A DNA stretch of 6,664 nt from an uncultured Bacilli bacterium (GCA_948687865.1 CAPQQE010000079.1:1-6664); one strand, 5' to 3'; counted from the stretch's first letter, positions 1 to 6,117 are shown. Translations and numbers: made by a program. The notes: generated by a model not told the origin, from the sequence alone.

Positions 1-744
1 AAAGATAAAATTCAGTTATCACAATTACAGGACAAATATCATAAGAGACTAACTGAAAAAGGTTATGATTTAGAAAGAGGTATTAAAGGTAGTGATAGCG
101 AGCACATTAAAATTAAAGAATATAAAAAGATGACTAAAAAATTAAATCAAGAGTTAAATGTTAAAAGTGATAGATTAGATAAAGCAATGAATGAATTTGA
201 AGAACAAATGAAAACAAATAAAAAAATACCATTTGATAATAAGCATGTCATTTTAGAAAAAGAAACTTTTGATAGTATGAATAATGTTATTAGTGAATCT
301 AAAAAGGTAATGGAATTACAACCTAAACTACAAACTATATTTAATGAAGTTGATAGTTATGCTAATAGTTATAAATCATTAGAGAAAGAAAACCAAAAAT
401 ATAAAAAAGAAATTAGTAAGTTAGAATATGAAAATCAAAACCTAGAACAAGAAAATAGAAGTTTGATTTATAGATTAAATGAACTATTTCAATTATTAAA
501 GAAATTTTTAAGAAAACTATTACAACGAGGTAATGATTATACTAAAGATGAAACTGCTGAAGTTGTTAAAGATTGTTATGATAATAGTGAGTTTGATATG
601 GGAGATGTTGTAAGAATATCTAAAGGAACAACTAAACAAGATGAATTATTTGATTATGTAGAAGCACCAGATTATTATAAAGAACGAGTTAGAGATTATG
701 ATGAATATGATTACGATAAAGATGATTTTGATTTAGGTAGATAA
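1..744 (+). CDS. MobV-family (Mob/Pre) plasmid relaxase, C-terminal part, 5' truncated by window edge
   Basis: The reading frame is open from base 1, so the ATG at 130 is internal and 247 residues of the C-terminal region are visible. Window residues about 10-43 (LQDKYHKRLTEKGYDLERG, then a conserved HI..KEYKK stretch) resemble the end of the Mob/Pre catalytic domain. That family nicks oriT on one strand to start plasmid mobilization. The catalytic HUH histidines and nucleophile would lie upstream and cannot be checked. Window residues about 115-175 are a Lys/Glu/Asn-rich coiled coil (KENQKYKKEISKLEYENQNL), as is usual behind MobV catalytic domains. The tail is very acidic and Tyr-rich (DYDEYDYDKDDFD). 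The family call rests on motif recognition; mobilization activity is inferred. There is no clear terminator between this gene and the promoter at 777, so read-through into the next gene is possible. Confidence 0.85.
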   Translation, partial: KDKIQLSQLQDKYHKRLTEKGYDLERGIKGSDSEHIKIKEYKKMTKKLNQELNVKSDRLDKAMNEFEEQMKTNKKIPFDNKHVILEKETFDSMNNVISESKKVMELQPKLQTIFNEVDSYANSYKSLEKENQKYKKEISKLEYENQNLEQENRSLIYRLNELFQLLKKFLRKLLQRGNDYTKDETAEVVKDCYDNSEFDMGDVVRISKGTTKQDELFDYVEAPDYYKERVRDYDEYDYDKDDFDLGR

Positions 745-776
745 AATCAATATTGTAATTTTTTGTTTACAGTTTT

Positions 777-805
777 TTGACAAAATAAGGTTTTTATGTT
801 ATTAT
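777..805 (+). promoter_or_regulatory. Sigma-A type promoter for the adenylate-forming enzyme gene
   Basis: TTGACA at 777-782, a 17-base spacer and TATTAT at 800-805 (one mismatch to TATAAT), with an extended -10 TG at 797-798. Transcription would start near 812. The match is close to consensus, so the downstream gene probably does not depend on the relaxase promoter. Confidence 0.75.
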
Positions 806-817
806 AAGTACTGTCGA

Positions 818-830
818 AAAGCAATGCTTT
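818..830. repeat. Perfect palindrome AAAGCA-A-TGCTTT in the 5' leader
   Basis: Six-base arms around one central A, lying between the predicted transcription start (about 812) and the Shine-Dalgarno site at 838-844. It could be an operator or a chance repeat. It contains CAATGCT, which recurs in the promoter dyad at 5720-5726. Confidence 0.4.
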
Positions 831-849
831 GCTATTTGGAGGGGTTTAT

Positions 850-2640
850 ATGGAAAGTAAATTTTGGAGAAAAAATCCTATTAAGGAATTTAATACAGAA
901 CAAACGATGTATTCGTTAGTTACAGATGAAGCAAAAAATGATTTAGACTTAGAGGCAACAGGATTTATGGGTAATTCTATGGCATATAAAGAATTATTTG
1001 AATCTGCTGAAGATTTAGCTAAATCTTTTAATGCTATGGGTGTAAAAGAAGGGGATAATGTTGCAATTTTAACTATAAGTATGCCTTTAGTTCAACAATG
1101 TTTATTATCATTAAGTAAAATTGGGGCAACAATGTCCTGGATTGATTTAAGAGTAAAGGAAAAAGACTTAATTAACTATATTAATAATGGTAATTGTAAA
1201 GCCGTTGTTGTATTTGAAGATTTATTGCCTTTAGTTGAGAAAATATCTGGTGATATTAATGCTGAAAGAGTTATTGTATGTTCTCCAAAAGAATATCTTA
1301 GTCCAGTTATTAAAGTCCTTGCTGGTTTAAAAGATAAAAAAGAAGGTAAAAAAATTGTTGTTCCTAGTGATAGCAAATTTGTTAAATTTTCTGATTTTAT
1401 TAAAGAAGGAAAACATACAGCTAGTGTAAGTACAGCTGATTTCAAAATAGATAGACCATCACTTATTGTTCAATCAAGTGGTAGTACAGGAAAATCAAAA
1501 CAAATAGTTCATACTGAGAGAAATTTCAATTCAGAAATTCAAAAAATGGCTTATGTTGATTTACCTTTTTATAAAGGTGATACAATGCATGTTTCAGTTC
1601 CACCATTTATAATATATGGACTTGCTAATTCAATTTATGCTAGTATGGCATTTACAATGAAAGCAGAAATGACTCCATTTGTAGATGAAAATACTGTTTA
1701 TAATGATTTAGGTAAATTTGATATGTCATTGGCAGCACCATTACATTATAGATATATATTTGAACAACTAAAAAAATTAAGAAAAGATATTGATGAATTA
1801 CAAAAATGTAGTGATTCAAAATCTAGAATAGAGTTAAAGAAAAAATTAAAAGAATTAAATAGAGTTTTATCTGGAATAGATAGAGCTAAAGTATTTGTTT
1901 CTGGTGGAGATAAAATAAGTGCTGAAGAATTAATAGAAATGCAACAAGCATTTGATAGAACTATCGTAAACGGATATGGTAATAATGAATGTTTAGTAGC
2001 TACTATTGTTTCTCCAAGATTTGCTAATAAACCTGGTAGCATTGGTGTTCCAATGAAGGGTGTTGATATAAAATTTGTTAATCCTGAAACTGGTGAAGAA
2101 GCAAAAGAAGGAGAAATGGGAGAATTATATATATCATCAGATAATTTGTTTGTAGAATATTTAAATAATCCAGAAGAAACGGCTAAAATAAAAGTAACAG
2201 ATGAAAATGGAAAACAATGGGTTAAAACTGGAGATTTATGTGTAATTGATTCAGATGGATACATTGTTCCAAAAGGAAGAAATAGAAGATTAATAAAAAA
2301 AGATGCCTTTAAAATAGCGCCTGATACTATAGAAGAAGTAATTATTTCTTTACCTTATGTAAAAGATTGTGTAGTTGTAGGTGTAGATGATGAAAAATTC
2401 ATAAGTGTTCCTATGGCATTTATTGAATTAGAAAAAGATGTAAGTATAAATGATGTTTATGCTGACATTGAAAAGAAATGTACTGAAGAATTACCAGATT
2501 ATGAAGTACCATCATATTTTGAGCAAATAGATGAAATGCCTTATACAACAAACGGGAAACACGATTTTAGAACACTTGAAGAATTAGGAAATAATCTTGT
2601 TAAAGAAAGAAAAGGAACATCTAAAATTTTAAAAAAATAA
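850..2640 (+). CDS. AMP-dependent synthetase/ligase (ANL superfamily, acyl- or aryl-activating enzyme)
   Basis: 596 residues. The ATG at 850 is chosen because GGAGGGG (838-844) sits 5 bases upstream; a TTG at 829 in the same frame would place that site inside the gene. ANL enzymes activate a carboxylate with ATP to an acyl-AMP and usually transfer it to CoA or a carrier protein. Visible core motifs: P-loop A3 SSGSTGKSK (209-217), A5 NGYGNNE (374-380), A7 KTGD (459-462), A8 GRNRRLIKKDAFKIAP (476-491) and A10 NGK with the catalytic lysine K570. In A8 the usual Gly before the aromatic residue is Ala486. A charged helical segment (about 305-343, rich in Lys, Leu and Glu) appears inserted between A4 and A5, which helps explain a length above about 500. 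There is no carrier, condensation or membrane domain, so it is free-standing and probably cytosolic. The substrate cannot be read from the sequence; fatty-acid or aryl-acid ligase are both possible. It is transcribed from the promoter at 777 and ends at the terminator at 2651. Confidence 0.88.
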   Translation: MESKFWRKNPIKEFNTEQTMYSLVTDEAKNDLDLEATGFMGNSMAYKELFESAEDLAKSFNAMGVKEGDNVAILTISMPLVQQCLLSLSKIGATMSWIDLRVKEKDLINYINNGNCKAVVVFEDLLPLVEKISGDINAERVIVCSPKEYLSPVIKVLAGLKDKKEGKKIVVPSDSKFVKFSDFIKEGKHTASVSTADFKIDRPSLIVQSSGSTGKSKQIVHTERNFNSEIQKMAYVDLPFYKGDTMHVSVPPFIIYGLANSIYASMAFTMKAEMTPFVDENTVYNDLGKFDMSLAAPLHYRYIFEQLKKLRKDIDELQKCSDSKSRIELKKKLKELNRVLSGIDRAKVFVSGGDKISAEELIEMQQAFDRTIVNGYGNNECLVATIVSPRFANKPGSIGVPMKGVDIKFVNPETGEEAKEGEMGELYISSDNLFVEYLNNPEETAKIKVTDENGKQWVKTGDLCVIDSDGYIVPKGRNRRLIKKDAFKIAPDTIEEVIISLPYVKDCVVVGVDDEKFISVPMAFIELEKDVSINDVYADIEKKCTEELPDYEVPSYFEQIDEMPYTTNGKHDFRTLEELGNNLVKERKGTSKILKK

Positions 2641-2650
2641 TAAATTGGAG

Positions 2651-2677
2651 ACTATAATGCAAAATTATAGTTTTTTT
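2651..2677 (+). terminator. Intrinsic terminator after the adenylate-forming enzyme gene
   Basis: ACTATAAT (2651-2658) pairs with ATTATAGT (2664-2671) over a 5-base loop, followed by a T run to 2677. The stem is AT-only, so it may be leaky. Confidence 0.7.
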
Positions 2678-2678
2678 A

Positions 2679-2687
2679 TGGTATAAT
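2679..2687 (+). promoter_or_regulatory. Extended -10 promoter for the histidine kinase gene
   Basis: TGG directly followed by a perfect TATAAT (2682-2687). There is no good -35 at the expected distance (about 2659-2664, inside the terminator loop and right arm), so it would rely on the extended -10. The predicted start near 2694 leaves a leader of about 17 bases before the GTG at 2711. Confidence 0.6.
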
Positions 2688-2710
2688 GTATTATGATAGG
2701 TTGTGATTGA

Positions 2711-4798
2711 GTGAAAGGAACAATATTTTTAACAGTATCTGCTTTGATTTATACTATAGTAACAACAATAATATTTTTAAGAAAAGACAAGATAAATAAA
2801 GTTGAAAATAGAATCTTCAAAAGATTATTAGGAGCTAGCATTTTATCAATGATAGTTGAATTGCTAATTATAGTAACGGTTGATTTAGGTGCACTAGGAA
2901 CTCTTGTACAAAAGCTATTCTTAACTTGTTTAATATTATGGTTAGCAATATTTATGACTTATACATTTGTTATTACAACATTTAAAGATGATATATCAGA
3001 AGAAGAAAATATAAAAAAATATAATATTCTTCATTATATATTTATTTTTATAAATGTATTAGTTTGTTTATTAATTTTAGTATTACCAATTGAATTTAAA
3101 TCAATAGGAGATGCTAAATATACTACTGGTGCATCAGTAAATGTTGTTTATATAGCTTTAGGTATTTATGTTGCAATAATGAGTATATTAATTTTTGCTC
3201 ATTTAAAAAATATTCATAAAAAAGGATATATTCCTATAATTGCTCTTATAATTTTAATGACAGCTTCTGGAATGATACAAAAAGCACATCCTGAAATGCT
3301 TTTAACAAATGCTGTATTTGGATTTATTATATATTTAATGTATCATACAATCGAAAATCCTGATTTAAAAATGTTAAGACAAATGGAACTTGCAAAAGAT
3401 CAGGCTGAGCGAGCAAATAGAGCGAAATCTGACTTCTTATCAAGTATGAGTCATGAAATAAGAACACCACTTAATGCAATTGTAGGTTTTAGTGAAGATA
3501 TTCAAAGCCACAAAGATACAGCTGATCCTGAAATAGTAGAAGATGCCGATTATATTATGGAAGTATCTAAAACATTACTTGAAATTGTTGGGAATATTTT
3601 AGATATCAATAAAATTGAAAGTAATAAGATGGAAATAACTGAAGTAAAATATAATTATAAAAAAGAAGTGGAGCAACTTGCTAAAATAGATGCTACTAGA
3701 ATTGGTGAAAAGAATATCAATTTTAAAATTAATTTAGCACCAGATATTCCTTATGAATTACTTGGCGATAAAACTCATATAAAAGAAATAGTTAATAATC
3801 TACTTACAAATGCAATTAAATACACTGATGAGGGTGAAATTGAATTAAGTACAAAATGCATAAATAAAGATAATGTTTGTAATTTAATTATTAGTGTAAG
3901 AGATACTGGTAGAGGAATAAAAGCAGAAAATATTAATAAGTTATTTACTAAATTTGAAAGATTAGATGCTGAAAAAAATTCCACTACAGAAGGAACTGGA
4001 TTAGGACTTGCAATAACTAAAGCACTTGTTGATATGATGGGTGGAAAAATTAATGTTCAATCACAATTTGGAAAAGGTAGTTTATTTGTAGTTCAAATAC
4101 CACAAAAGATTAGTCAAATGGCTAATCCTGATCAGACAGTAGAAATTAACATTGCACCTATTAAACAAGCTATTGAACAACAACCAGTTCAACAAGTTCA
4201 AGAACAACCAAAAGTAGAAAGTAATAAAACTGGATTTGATGGAAAGAAAATATTAATAGTTGATGATAATAAATTAAATATTAAAGTTGCTCGTAGAGCA
4301 TTAGATGGATTCAATTTTGAAATTGATGAGTGCTATGATGGTCAAGAATGTTTAGATAAAGTTATTAATGGAAATGAATATGATTTAATTTTAATGGACA
4401 TAATGATGCCTAATATGAGTGGTGAAACTGCTATAGCAAAATTAAAAGAAAAACCTAACTTTAGTATTCCAACAATCGCTTTAACTGCTGATGCAGTTGC
4501 TGGAGCTAGAGAAAAATATTTAAGTGAAGGATTTGTAGATTATATTGCTAAACCATTTAATAAAGAACAAATTAAAGAAAAATTAGACATTGTATTTGGA
4601 AGTAGTAATTCAACACAACAAAATAAAACAGAAGAAGATGAAGTTGTAAAAGCATTTTCTGATATGTCTAAACCAGTAAGTGAAATTGATGTTTCAAATG
4701 CAGTACCACAATATGATCCATCAGTAGATAGATTTAAAGATGTCGAAGCACATGTTTTTGGTGGAGAAGAAAAAACTGGTATACATACTAATGAATAA
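2711..4798 (+). CDS. Hybrid sensor histidine kinase with 7TM N-terminal region and C-terminal receiver domain
   Basis: 695 residues from a GTG start. The GTG is preferred because it keeps the first membrane helix and other upstream starts hit stops; its ribosome site is weak (ATAGG at 2696-2700). About seven membrane segments are visible (roughly 4-23, 39-58, 68-91, 105-126, 143-163, 173-189, 195-212), with only short loops and no large extracellular sensor domain. A linker helix (220-240) leads to the HisKA H-box SHEIRTPLNAI with phospho-acceptor H248. The ATPase boxes follow: N (N367), G1 DTGRG (398-402), F (FTKFERL) and G2 GTGLGL (428-433). A Gln-rich linker (about 475-505) precedes the receiver, which has acidic D518/D519, phospho-acceptor D563 (LMDIMMP), T592 and K614. 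The tail after about 628 is acidic and low in complexity, with no HPt motif. All catalytic residues are present, so it should be active. Signal and phosphorelay partner are unknown, and no separate regulator lies beside it. Confidence 0.92.
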   Translation: MKGTIFLTVSALIYTIVTTIIFLRKDKINKVENRIFKRLLGASILSMIVELLIIVTVDLGALGTLVQKLFLTCLILWLAIFMTYTFVITTFKDDISEEENIKKYNILHYIFIFINVLVCLLILVLPIEFKSIGDAKYTTGASVNVVYIALGIYVAIMSILIFAHLKNIHKKGYIPIIALIILMTASGMIQKAHPEMLLTNAVFGFIIYLMYHTIENPDLKMLRQMELAKDQAERANRAKSDFLSSMSHEIRTPLNAIVGFSEDIQSHKDTADPEIVEDADYIMEVSKTLLEIVGNILDINKIESNKMEITEVKYNYKKEVEQLAKIDATRIGEKNINFKINLAPDIPYELLGDKTHIKEIVNNLLTNAIKYTDEGEIELSTKCINKDNVCNLIISVRDTGRGIKAENINKLFTKFERLDAEKNSTTEGTGLGLAITKALVDMMGGKINVQSQFGKGSLFVVQIPQKISQMANPDQTVEINIAPIKQAIEQQPVQQVQEQPKVESNKTGFDGKKILIVDDNKLNIKVARRALDGFNFEIDECYDGQECLDKVINGNEYDLILMDIMMPNMSGETAIAKLKEKPNFSIPTIALTADAVAGAREKYLSEGFVDYIAKPFNKEQIKEKLDIVFGSSNSTQQNKTEEDEVVKAFSDMSKPVSEIDVSNAVPQYDPSVDRFKDVEAHVFGGEEKTGIHTNE

Positions 4799-4808
4799 TG
4801 TTTACTTT

Positions 4809-4836
4809 TAAAAAACTATCTTTAAGACAAGATAGT
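4809..4836 (-). terminator. Hairpin with T tract on the minus strand, behind the kinase gene
   Basis: ACTATCTT (4815-4822) and AAGATAGT (4829-4836) form a perfect 8-bp stem with a 6-base loop. The plus strand has no T run after it, but read on the minus strand the stem is followed by six Ts (4809-4814). It therefore best terminates leftward transcripts, protecting the kinase gene from antisense transcription. Confidence 0.6.
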
Positions 4837-4838
4837 AA

Positions 4839-4897
4839 CACACTACCAAGTCGGCATTTTGCCAACTAGGAATAGTGTGCAAAGGGACACCCTTTTG
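4839..4897 (+). other. oriT-like imperfect inverted repeat with adjacent second hairpin
   Basis: CACACTA (4839-4845) pairs with TAGTGTG (4873-4879). Inside, CCaAGTcGGC (4846-4855) pairs with GCCaACTaGG (4861-4870) with two 1x1 mismatches and a 5-base loop; AA (4871-4872) bulges. A second stem follows at once: AAAGGG (4881-4886), loop ACA, CCCTTT (4890-4895). From memory, the nick site of the MobV plasmid pMV158 lies at the end of ATAGTGTG next to an inverted repeat, and the same 8 bases occur at 4872-4879 here. That, plus the MobV relaxase in the window, suggests an origin of transfer. Alternatives are a structured 3' UTR of the kinase mRNA or a small RNA, because a terminator follows at 4909. 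Confidence 0.45.
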
Positions 4898-4908
4898 AAA
4901 CCCGATGA

Positions 4909-4954
4909 GCATCATAACTACAAACTAATTGTAAGTAGTAATGATGCCTTTTTT
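4909..4954 (+). terminator. Strong intrinsic terminator, rightward
   Basis: GCATCAT (4909-4915) and ACTAC (4917-4921) pair with GTAGT (4935-4939) and ATGATGC (4941-4947), with one A/A mismatch, followed by six Ts (4949-4954). It is the first good plus-strand terminator behind the kinase gene, so the kinase transcript probably includes the hairpins at 4815-4897. Confidence 0.8.
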
Positions 4955-4981
4955 ATTTGTTTTACAACTTCATAAAAAAGA

Positions 4982-5035
4982 AAGAATACTATCGCCACTT
5001 TCATTGCTTCGCAACAAAACGTGCCTCGTATTCTT
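4982..5035. repeat. Nested inverted repeat with GCGAAGC mini-hairpin
   Basis: Outer arms AAGAATAC (4982-4989) and GTATTCTT (5028-5035) are perfect. Near the centre is TTGC-TTC-GCAA, which on the minus strand reads TTGCGAAGCAA. GCGAAGC is known as an unusually stable DNA mini-hairpin. The segments between inner and outer arms do not pair. On the minus strand the outer arm is followed by a T-rich tract (4971-4981), so it may act as a second terminator for the repressor gene; a single-strand DNA function is the alternative. Confidence 0.5.
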
Positions 5036-5067
5036 AAAAAAATCTCTAATCTTGCGAAAAGAGATTT
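5036..5067 (-). terminator. Intrinsic terminator of the XRE repressor gene
   Basis: Read on the minus strand, AATCTCT (complement of 5060-5066) pairs with AGAGATT (complement of 5041-5047), followed by a run of Ts (5036-5042). It begins directly after the repressor stop codon. A shorter T run lies on the plus-strand side (5065-5069), so it may act weakly both ways. Confidence 0.8.
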
Positions 5068-5589
5068 TTAATTTTGCTTCGGTAATTTATTATAGTCGTA
5101 TTTATGCTCAGCAAATTCTAATTCTTCAAAAGCATATTTTATATCTTCTATTGCTTTATCAATAGTATATAAACTATCTTTATTATCTTTCATTATTTGT
5201 AAATGTTCCATTGTATAAAATAGCTTTTGTCTTGCATCACTTATTTTTCTTCTCTTTTGAGAATCAAAATCTAATAAATCTATTTCAGATTTTCTATATT
5301 GTTCTATTAATTCTTTTAAATCTTTACTAGATTTATTTGCATATTTATCTTTATTAAAATAGAATAGCATTTCATCATAACCTGCAGTCTTTAATAATTT
5401 TTGTAAAGACATATCTAATGTTTCAGCAATCTTTCGTAGATCATCAATATCTACTTTTTTTATTTTGCCATTAATTAAATCATTTAATGTACTTCTACTA
5501 ATACCTGTTTGTTTAGCAAGTTCTCTTTGTGAAATACCTTTTTTAATTCTAGCATCTTCTATTAAAACTTTAAGTTCTTCTGAGTTCAT
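5068..5589 (-). CDS. XRE-family (Cro/CI-type HTH) transcriptional repressor
   Basis: 173 residues. The start at 5589 has AAAGGA (complement of 5599-5604) 9 bases upstream. Residues about 5-65 form a Cro/C1-type DNA-binding domain, with the helix-turn-helix at 20-42 (SQRELAKQTGISRSTLNDL) and a following LRKIAETLDMSLQKLL helix. Residues about 85-173 are charged and helical (KDLKELIEQYRKSEIDLLDF, later KAIEDIKYAFEELEFAEHKY). They probably serve dimerization; no peptidase or ligand-binding motif is visible, so SOS-type self-cleavage is unlikely. It is divergent from the winged-helix gene at 5779 and separated by a region with operator-like dyads over both promoters. This is the usual layout of a repressor controlling a mobile-element module and itself. 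Specific targets are inferred. Confidence 0.88.
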   Translation of the reverse strand: MNSEELKVLIEDARIKKGISQRELAKQTGISRSTLNDLINGKIKKVDIDDLRKIAETLDMSLQKLLKTAGYDEMLFYFNKDKYANKSSKDLKELIEQYRKSEIDLLDFDSQKRRKISDARQKLFYTMEHLQIMKDNKDSLYTIDKAIEDIKYAFEELEFAEHKYDYNKLPKQN

Positions 5590-5621
5590 TTAATCACATC
5601 CTTTTTACTAATAAATCATTA

Positions 5622-5673
5622 TAATTACTAGCAGATTTCTTTCTCAGTAATTACATTCTATCACATAATTACT
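5622..5673. promoter_or_regulatory. Three TAATTACT half-sites over the repressor promoter (putative operator)
   Basis: TAATTACT at 5622-5629 and 5666-5673, with its reverse complement AGTAATTA at 5646-5653. The pair 5646-5653 / 5666-5673 brackets the repressor -10 box, and the pair 5622-5629 / 5646-5653 lies in its leader. The position suggests autorepression by the adjacent XRE protein. Confidence 0.55.
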
Positions 5674-5683
5674 AAATTGTCTA
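5655..5683 (-). promoter_or_regulatory. Promoter of the XRE repressor gene
   Basis: Read on the minus strand: TAGACA (complement of 5678-5683), a 17-base spacer, and TAGAAT (complement of 5655-5660), with an extended -10 TG just upstream. Each hexamer has one mismatch to consensus. Confidence 0.7.
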
Positions 5684-5698
5684 GTTTTTCGGTCAAAA

Positions 5699-5754
5699 AG
5701 CATTGACATCATTTTCGGACAATGCTATATTTATATTGTCCGGTATATTGGACA
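5699..5754. promoter_or_regulatory. GGACA/TGTCC and AGCATTG/CAATGCT dyads over the rightward promoter (putative operators)
   Basis: Three overlapping dyads. AGCATTG (5699-5705) with CAATGCT (5720-5726) spans the -35 and spacer. CGGACAAT (5716-5723) with ATTGTCCG (5735-5742) brackets the -10. TGTCC (5737-5741) with GGACA (5750-5754) covers the start region. The half-sites differ from the TAATTACT sites on the repressor side. Confidence 0.6.
5703..5731 (+). promoter_or_regulatory. Rightward promoter for the winged-helix genes
   Basis: TTGACA (5703-5708), exact 17-base spacer, TATATT (5726-5731). This near-consensus promoter is back to back with the repressor promoter and covered by inverted repeats, so it is probably a strong, repressible promoter. 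Confidence 0.78.
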
Positions 5755-5774
5755 TACAGAAAGGAGGGAAAGAT

Positions 5775-5801
5775 ATGAATGAAAAAAATAAGACAACTTG
5801 A
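5775..5801 (+). CDS. Possible 8-residue leader ORF (MNEKNKTT) overlapping the first winged-helix gene
   Basis: AAAGGAGG (5760-5767) lies 7 bases before this ATG, an ideal spacing, but 11 bases before the ATG at 5779 that opens the winged-helix gene in another frame. The two starts overlap as ATGAATG. It could be a translated leader that lowers expression of the main gene, or simply an unused ATG. Confidence 0.3.
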   Translation: MNEKNKTT

Positions 5802-6042
5802 TTTAACAAACCATGTAATCTGGAATAATAAAAATATTAAACCAGAAGCAAAAGAAATCTATTCCTATCTATATTGTAGAGGATTTGATAGAACAGTATT
5901 CCACTTCAATATAGGAGATATTCAAAAGTATATTCCAATAACTAATGTAGGATTTAGAAATAATCTAAAGATATTAGAAAAACTAAAACTACTAATATAT
6001 AAGGAATATAAAAGAGGAATGTATGAAATACATATCTGCTAG
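5779..6042 (+). CDS. Small winged-helix DNA-binding protein (replication- or regulation-associated), 87 aa
   Basis: The ATG at 5779 follows an in-frame TGA, so no longer form exists. The pattern NHVIWNNKNIKPEAKEIYSYL, then a polar turn (CRGFDRTVFHF), then IGDIQKYIPITNVGFRNNLK and LEKLKLLIYKEYKRGMYEIHI, fits a winged helix: first helix, recognition helix region, and a two-strand wing. This is the kind of domain at the N-terminus of many plasmid and phage replication initiators (HTH_36-like), but here it stands alone with no C-terminal domain. It is driven by the promoter at 5703 and controlled with the divergent XRE gene. Possible jobs are origin binding, transcription control, or antagonism of the repressor. 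I do not recognise a named gene. The architecture parallels the protein at 6274. Confidence 0.7.
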   Translation: MKKIRQLDLTNHVIWNNKNIKPEAKEIYSYLYCRGFDRTVFHFNIGDIQKYIPITNVGFRNNLKILEKLKLLIYKEYKRGMYEIHIC

Positions 6043-6055
6043 ATAAGTAGATATG

Positions 6056-6117
6056 GAGATACACTAAATGTTCGGAGATTTAGATTAGTATCTCAAATCT
6101 TATAGAAATATAAGATT
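6056..6117 (+). ncRNA. Structured non-coding stretch with two strong hairpins (candidate RNA or leader)
   Basis: Hairpin 1: GAGATAC (6056-6062) with GTATCTC (6088-6094), and inside it CTAAAT (6064-6069) with ATTTAG (6078-6083), loop GTTCGGAG. Hairpin 2: AATCTTATA (6096-6104) with TATAAGATT (6109-6117), a perfect 9-bp stem capped by a GAAA tetraloop. A third, weaker stem follows (AAATCC 6121-6126 with GGGTTT 6136-6141, one G-U pair), then the terminator at 6185. Packed stems and a GNRA loop ahead of a terminator point to a functional RNA of about 150 bases or an attenuating leader. I recognise no known RNA family. Confidence 0.5.

Noticed and set aside
130..744. ATG at 130 as the start of a separate 204-residue gene
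   Set aside because: The same frame is open back to base 1 and encodes conserved Mob/Pre residues upstream, and no ribosome site precedes 130.
748..755. CAATATTG palindrome as a terminator of the relaxase gene
   Set aside because: An 8-base palindrome leaves no loop for a stable stem, and the T-rich stretch after it is interrupted.
829..849. TTG at 829 as the start of the adenylate-forming enzyme
   Set aside because: It lacks a ribosome site and would put the GGAGGGG that serves the ATG at 850 inside the coding region.
1176..1445. Minus-strand ORF inside the ligase gene
   Set aside because: It is a shadow of a gene with clear catalytic motifs and has no recognisable domain.
1746..2264. 172-residue minus-strand ORF inside the ligase gene
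   Set aside because: Ser/Leu/Phe/Ile-rich translation typical of the complement of AT-rich coding DNA; the plus strand carries motifs A5 and A7 here.
3775..3984. Minus-strand ORF inside the kinase gene
   Set aside because: It overlaps the N and G1 boxes of the ATPase domain, so it is a shadow.
4839..4954. Known riboswitch, SRP RNA, 6S RNA or self-cleaving ribozyme
   Set aside because: I compared remembered core motifs of common families and found no convincing match; the stems are better explained as oriT-like repeats plus a terminator.
4941..5165. 74-residue plus-strand ORF
   Set aside because: It runs through a terminator arm, the T tract and two inverted repeats, then antisense to the repressor gene, with no ribosome site.
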